64,000 nucleotides of DNA from positions 62,001-126,000 of the forward strand of contig DIYF01000092.1 of assembly GCA_002427745.1 (NCBI GenBank), read 5' to 3'. Position 1 is the stretch's first letter. Each line of letters opens with the position of its first letter. The notes below the pieces were generated by a model. The model saw only the letters and a list, made by a program, of their open reading frames with translations. It did no database searches and was not told the DNA's origin. This DNA is from Roseivirga sp. UBA6061. GTDB lineage: Bacteria > Bacteroidota > Bacteroidia > Cytophagales > Cyclobacteriaceae. Shown here in pieces: positions 62,052-64,000 of this stretch. Position numbers and translations under genes: made by a program.

Positions 62052-62091
62052 GTTCTGGCTGTGCGCCCGCCCAAGTCGGGTAAATAGTGCC
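62052..62091. repeat. Imperfect direct repeat, right copy
   Basis: GTTCTGGCTGTGCGCCCGCC followed by GGGTAAATAGTGCCGGA, same orientation as 56376-56419. Confidence 0.5.
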
Positions 62092-62308
62092 GGACTTCAA
62101 GGCTGTATCCTTTTAAGTCGCACGAACGATAGCCAAAGCTGTGTCTTTGGGTTTTAATTTAACGAAAGAAAGACAAAGCACTGGTCTTGACGAAATACAT
62201 TGAGTGCCTCAGTAAAAATGAGTTCTGCTTTGAACTTTAGGGGATGGATTGGGAGACAGGGAAGAGATGAATGTCAATACAGAAGCGTTTTACAAAAACG
62301 CTTAGGTG

Positions 62309-62360
62309 GGTTCAACTCTCTGTTTTTTGTTTTTTAGTCGGTGAAGAACCTGTTTGCCAT
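62309..62360. repeat. Dispersed intergenic repeat copy
   Basis: Layout CTCTGTTTTTTG, T-run, AGTCGGTGAAGAACCTGTTT, GCCAT aligns along its length with 45609-45658 (CTTCTGTTTTTGG, TTTAGCTGGTGACGAATCTG, CCTGCCAT). Confidence 0.55.
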
Positions 62361-62475
62361 TGAGGATGGAGGCAGTGAAATACTAACAGTGTATTTCATC
62401 TCCTGTTTTTCTCACCATTGCCAATGTCTCATGTATGAGTAGTAGCGGATTTATACAAGTTCACTCAAAGCTTTG

Positions 62476-63600
62476 TTATTCAACTATTTCCCGAAGTATT
62501 TTTTGTGCTGTTTTGCTTAATAAGTTGGGCGTTTTCGGTCCACTTTGATTAGTGATAATCGATATTCCCAAGTTGTACTTTGGATAAATAAAGAGCCAGT
62601 TTTGAGTACCACTGGTTCCTCCATGATGATTGAATGAGGTTCCATATTTATCTTTCCAAACCCGCCAGTAATAAGCTATTTGTAATGGATGACGCATATC
62701 ATAAAGCGCTTTGTGAGATTCATCGACTATTGAGTTTTTATCATCTAGTTGTAGCTCAACATAGTGCATGATATCATCCATAGTCATTTTAACCCCACCC
62801 GCTGTTCCCCAAAGAGGGTTCAGGTTATTGGGTGCAGGCGTTTCACTGTTCATCCAATATCCACGAATGAGGTTTTCAGTTTGCTTTGAGTCCAGGTTGA
62901 TTGCCGTATTCGGCATATTGTACTTAACAGCGAAAGACTCTTTCAGTAACTCGCCAATACTTTTTTGATAAACTGCTTCCAGGATGTATCCCATCAACTC
63001 TGCACCGGCATTGGAATACAAATAATTAACGCCAGGTTTGGCTGTTATTGAAATACGCTTTAAATCATCCAGGAATTTGTCTTTGTTGTATGATTCTTCC
63101 AGCGCCAGGTATTCGCTGGGTACTTCTTCTGTCAGCTTTTCATATAAGCCATTCATTTTATCGGGAAGGAAGGTGGGTAACCCGCTGGTGTGCGTTACTA
63201 AATTCCTTATCGTAATTGGTGTGCCGTTGTATTCTAAGTTTGAATAATCTCCCTTTAAATAAACCCTGACATCATCTGCCAGCTTGATTTTTTGCTCCAG
63301 GACCGCTTTTGCTACCAGATATCCGGTTATGGTTTTTGAGACAGAACCAACTTCATATATGGTTTTGTCGTTGGGTGGGTTGCTCTTTCCTTTTTCTATT
63401 TCGCCAAAGTGTTTTGTGTAAACCTGACCGTCTTTATAGACTCCTATAGAAACAGCGGTTATGTTCTTGTTCTTTAGGAATTTCTGACCGTTTTTTTCGA
63501 TAACTCTTGAAATATTACTTCCTGATTGATCCTCCTGAGAAAAAGATTTTCCAGATGAGACAATCACCAAAAAGGCTGTGAAGAGTAAAGCGTATCGCAT
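62476..63600 (-). CDS. Class-C beta-lactamase-like serine hydrolase
   Basis: Start at ATG 63600 gives 374 residues and a clean signal peptide (MRYALLFTAFLVIVSSGKSF, cut near SFSQ); the frame is open to 63741 but the extra residues hide the signal. Complete PF00144 motif set: YEVGSVSKTITGYL (SxxK), YLYSNAGAELMGYI (YSN) and FNHHGGTSGTQNWL (HxG). It is a periplasmic hydrolase rather than a lipoprotein and lacks the C-terminal extension of the hydrolase at 22 kb. Third member of the family in the window. Confidence 0.9.
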   Translation of the reverse strand: MRYALLFTAFLVIVSSGKSFSQEDQSGSNISRVIEKNGQKFLKNKNITAVSIGVYKDGQVYTKHFGEIEKGKSNPPNDKTIYEVGSVSKTITGYLVAKAVLEQKIKLADDVRVYLKGDYSNLEYNGTPITIRNLVTHTSGLPTFLPDKMNGLYEKLTEEVPSEYLALEESYNKDKFLDDLKRISITAKPGVNYLYSNAGAELMGYILEAVYQKSIGELLKESFAVKYNMPNTAINLDSKQTENLIRGYWMNSETPAPNNLNPLWGTAGGVKMTMDDIMHYVELQLDDKNSIVDESHKALYDMRHPLQIAYYWRVWKDKYGTSFNHHGGTSGTQNWLFIYPKYNLGISIITNQSGPKTPNLLSKTAQKILREIVE

Positions 63601-63947
63601 ATTGTTTTTAGAGATATTTGGGTCAGGAATTAAGCCATATTCTATTCTAGAACTTAATTCGTTCGTCAAATGTTGGGTAACACTTTTGTATTGGGAGGAT
63701 AGTAAATAGTTCAGCTTGACGGATACGGCCGATACCTTCATAAACCGGGAGAGAATATGAAGGTGTAGTTGTAAACTCTATCTGGTGGGGCTTTTAAGTA
63801 GGCAAAGATCCGGCAATTCTCAGTAGGCATCTTCGCAATAAATAATGTAGTGTGGATTTGTCATGGAACTAAACTTCGAGTGCATTGGCAACAGCCCTCG
63901 CCAAAATTGAATGCCGGGTTTCGGCTCAATAGGGAGATGTTTGTAAG
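63601..63947. other. Spacer, nothing further seen
   Basis: 347 bases upstream of the leftward serine hydrolase gene. Its promoter should lie in the left third. No dyad, repeat or coding frame was recognised. Confidence 0.4.
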
Positions 63948-64000
63948 TCAGCTCTCTAAAACTATGTTTTGTTCTTCCAATTTATTCAGCAGTGGTTCAA
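63948..64000 (-). CDS. Possible C-terminal end of a gene cut by the window edge
   Basis: The minus strand from the window edge is open for 17 codons and ends in TGA at 63948-63950. It encodes EPLLNKLEEQNIVLES, an amphipathic helix plausible as a C-terminus. Too short to identify. Confidence 0.3.
   Translation of the reverse strand, partial: EPLLNKLEEQNIVLES

Larger units (their letters stand above)
62027..62475. other. 449-base spacer with two repeat copies
   Basis: It holds the right copy of the imperfect direct repeat (62052-62091), upstream of the S9 gene, and a copy of the dispersed intergenic repeat (62309-62360). No credible coding frame. Confidence 0.5.

Overview
The window looks like chromosomal DNA of a free-living Bacteroidota bacterium, most likely order Cytophagales. 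The evidence is indirect: many exported lipoproteins with a Cys lipobox, LytS/LytTR signalling, PadR-linked FtsX-type permeases, S9 peptidases, BlaI/M56 pairs, almost no Shine-Dalgarno sequences, and promoter boxes of the TAnnTTTG type. No rRNA, tRNA, CRISPR array, transposase or prophage gene was found. The coding is accessory-type metabolism and regulation rather than core housekeeping, apart from greB and selO.

Layout. 0-5 kb: end of a DUF2867-like protein, an overlapping LytS/LytTR two-component pair, a DUF3592-like membrane protein, an ankyrin protein, and a small exported protein paired with a barrel-like exported protein. 5-11 kb: a large PLP enzyme, an alpha/beta hydrolase, a methyltransferase, and a five-domain lipoprotein (two VOC domains, two cytochrome c domains, one rhodanese). 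11-19 kb: outer-membrane and LamG-type proteins, an AraC+VOC pair, a lectin-like protein, and a WYL regulator next to a SRPBCC lipoprotein. 19-26 kb: two class-C beta-lactamase-like serine hydrolases, an AraC regulator with membrane domain, and a BlaI/M56 pair divergent from one hydrolase. 26-31 kb: small stress-type proteins (ABM, VOC, DinB) and a metallophosphoesterase. 31-45 kb: greB, a PadR/FtsX-permease operon, an esterase, selO, a BASS transporter, an M81 peptidase, GNAT, a beta-propeller lipoprotein, and a DUF1330-SDR-AraC operon. 45-48 kb: a mercury-type locus (Cys lipoprotein, three-Cys MerR regulator, MerB-like protein). 48-64 kb: three S9 peptidases, a carboxylesterase, a Gfo/Idh oxidoreductase, a metzincin fused to an NTF2-like domain, and a third serine hydrolase.

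How the parts connect. Several regulatory circuits can be read from repeated operators. A TGACA-N6-TGTCA palindrome occurs before three small genes (17.4, 26.3 and 26.9 kb) and overlaps the end of the WYL regulator gene, suggesting a dispersed regulon. Three 16-bp inverted repeats at an exact 20-bp period fill the divergent promoter between a serine hydrolase and blaI. PadR and MerR genes have dyads where autoregulation or target control would need them. A dispersed intergenic repeat family is present at about six sites, with a near-identical 45-bp pair bracketing the merR/lipoprotein pair. The most unusual single gene is the VOC-VOC-cyt c-cyt c-rhodanese lipoprotein at 8.9-10.9 kb.
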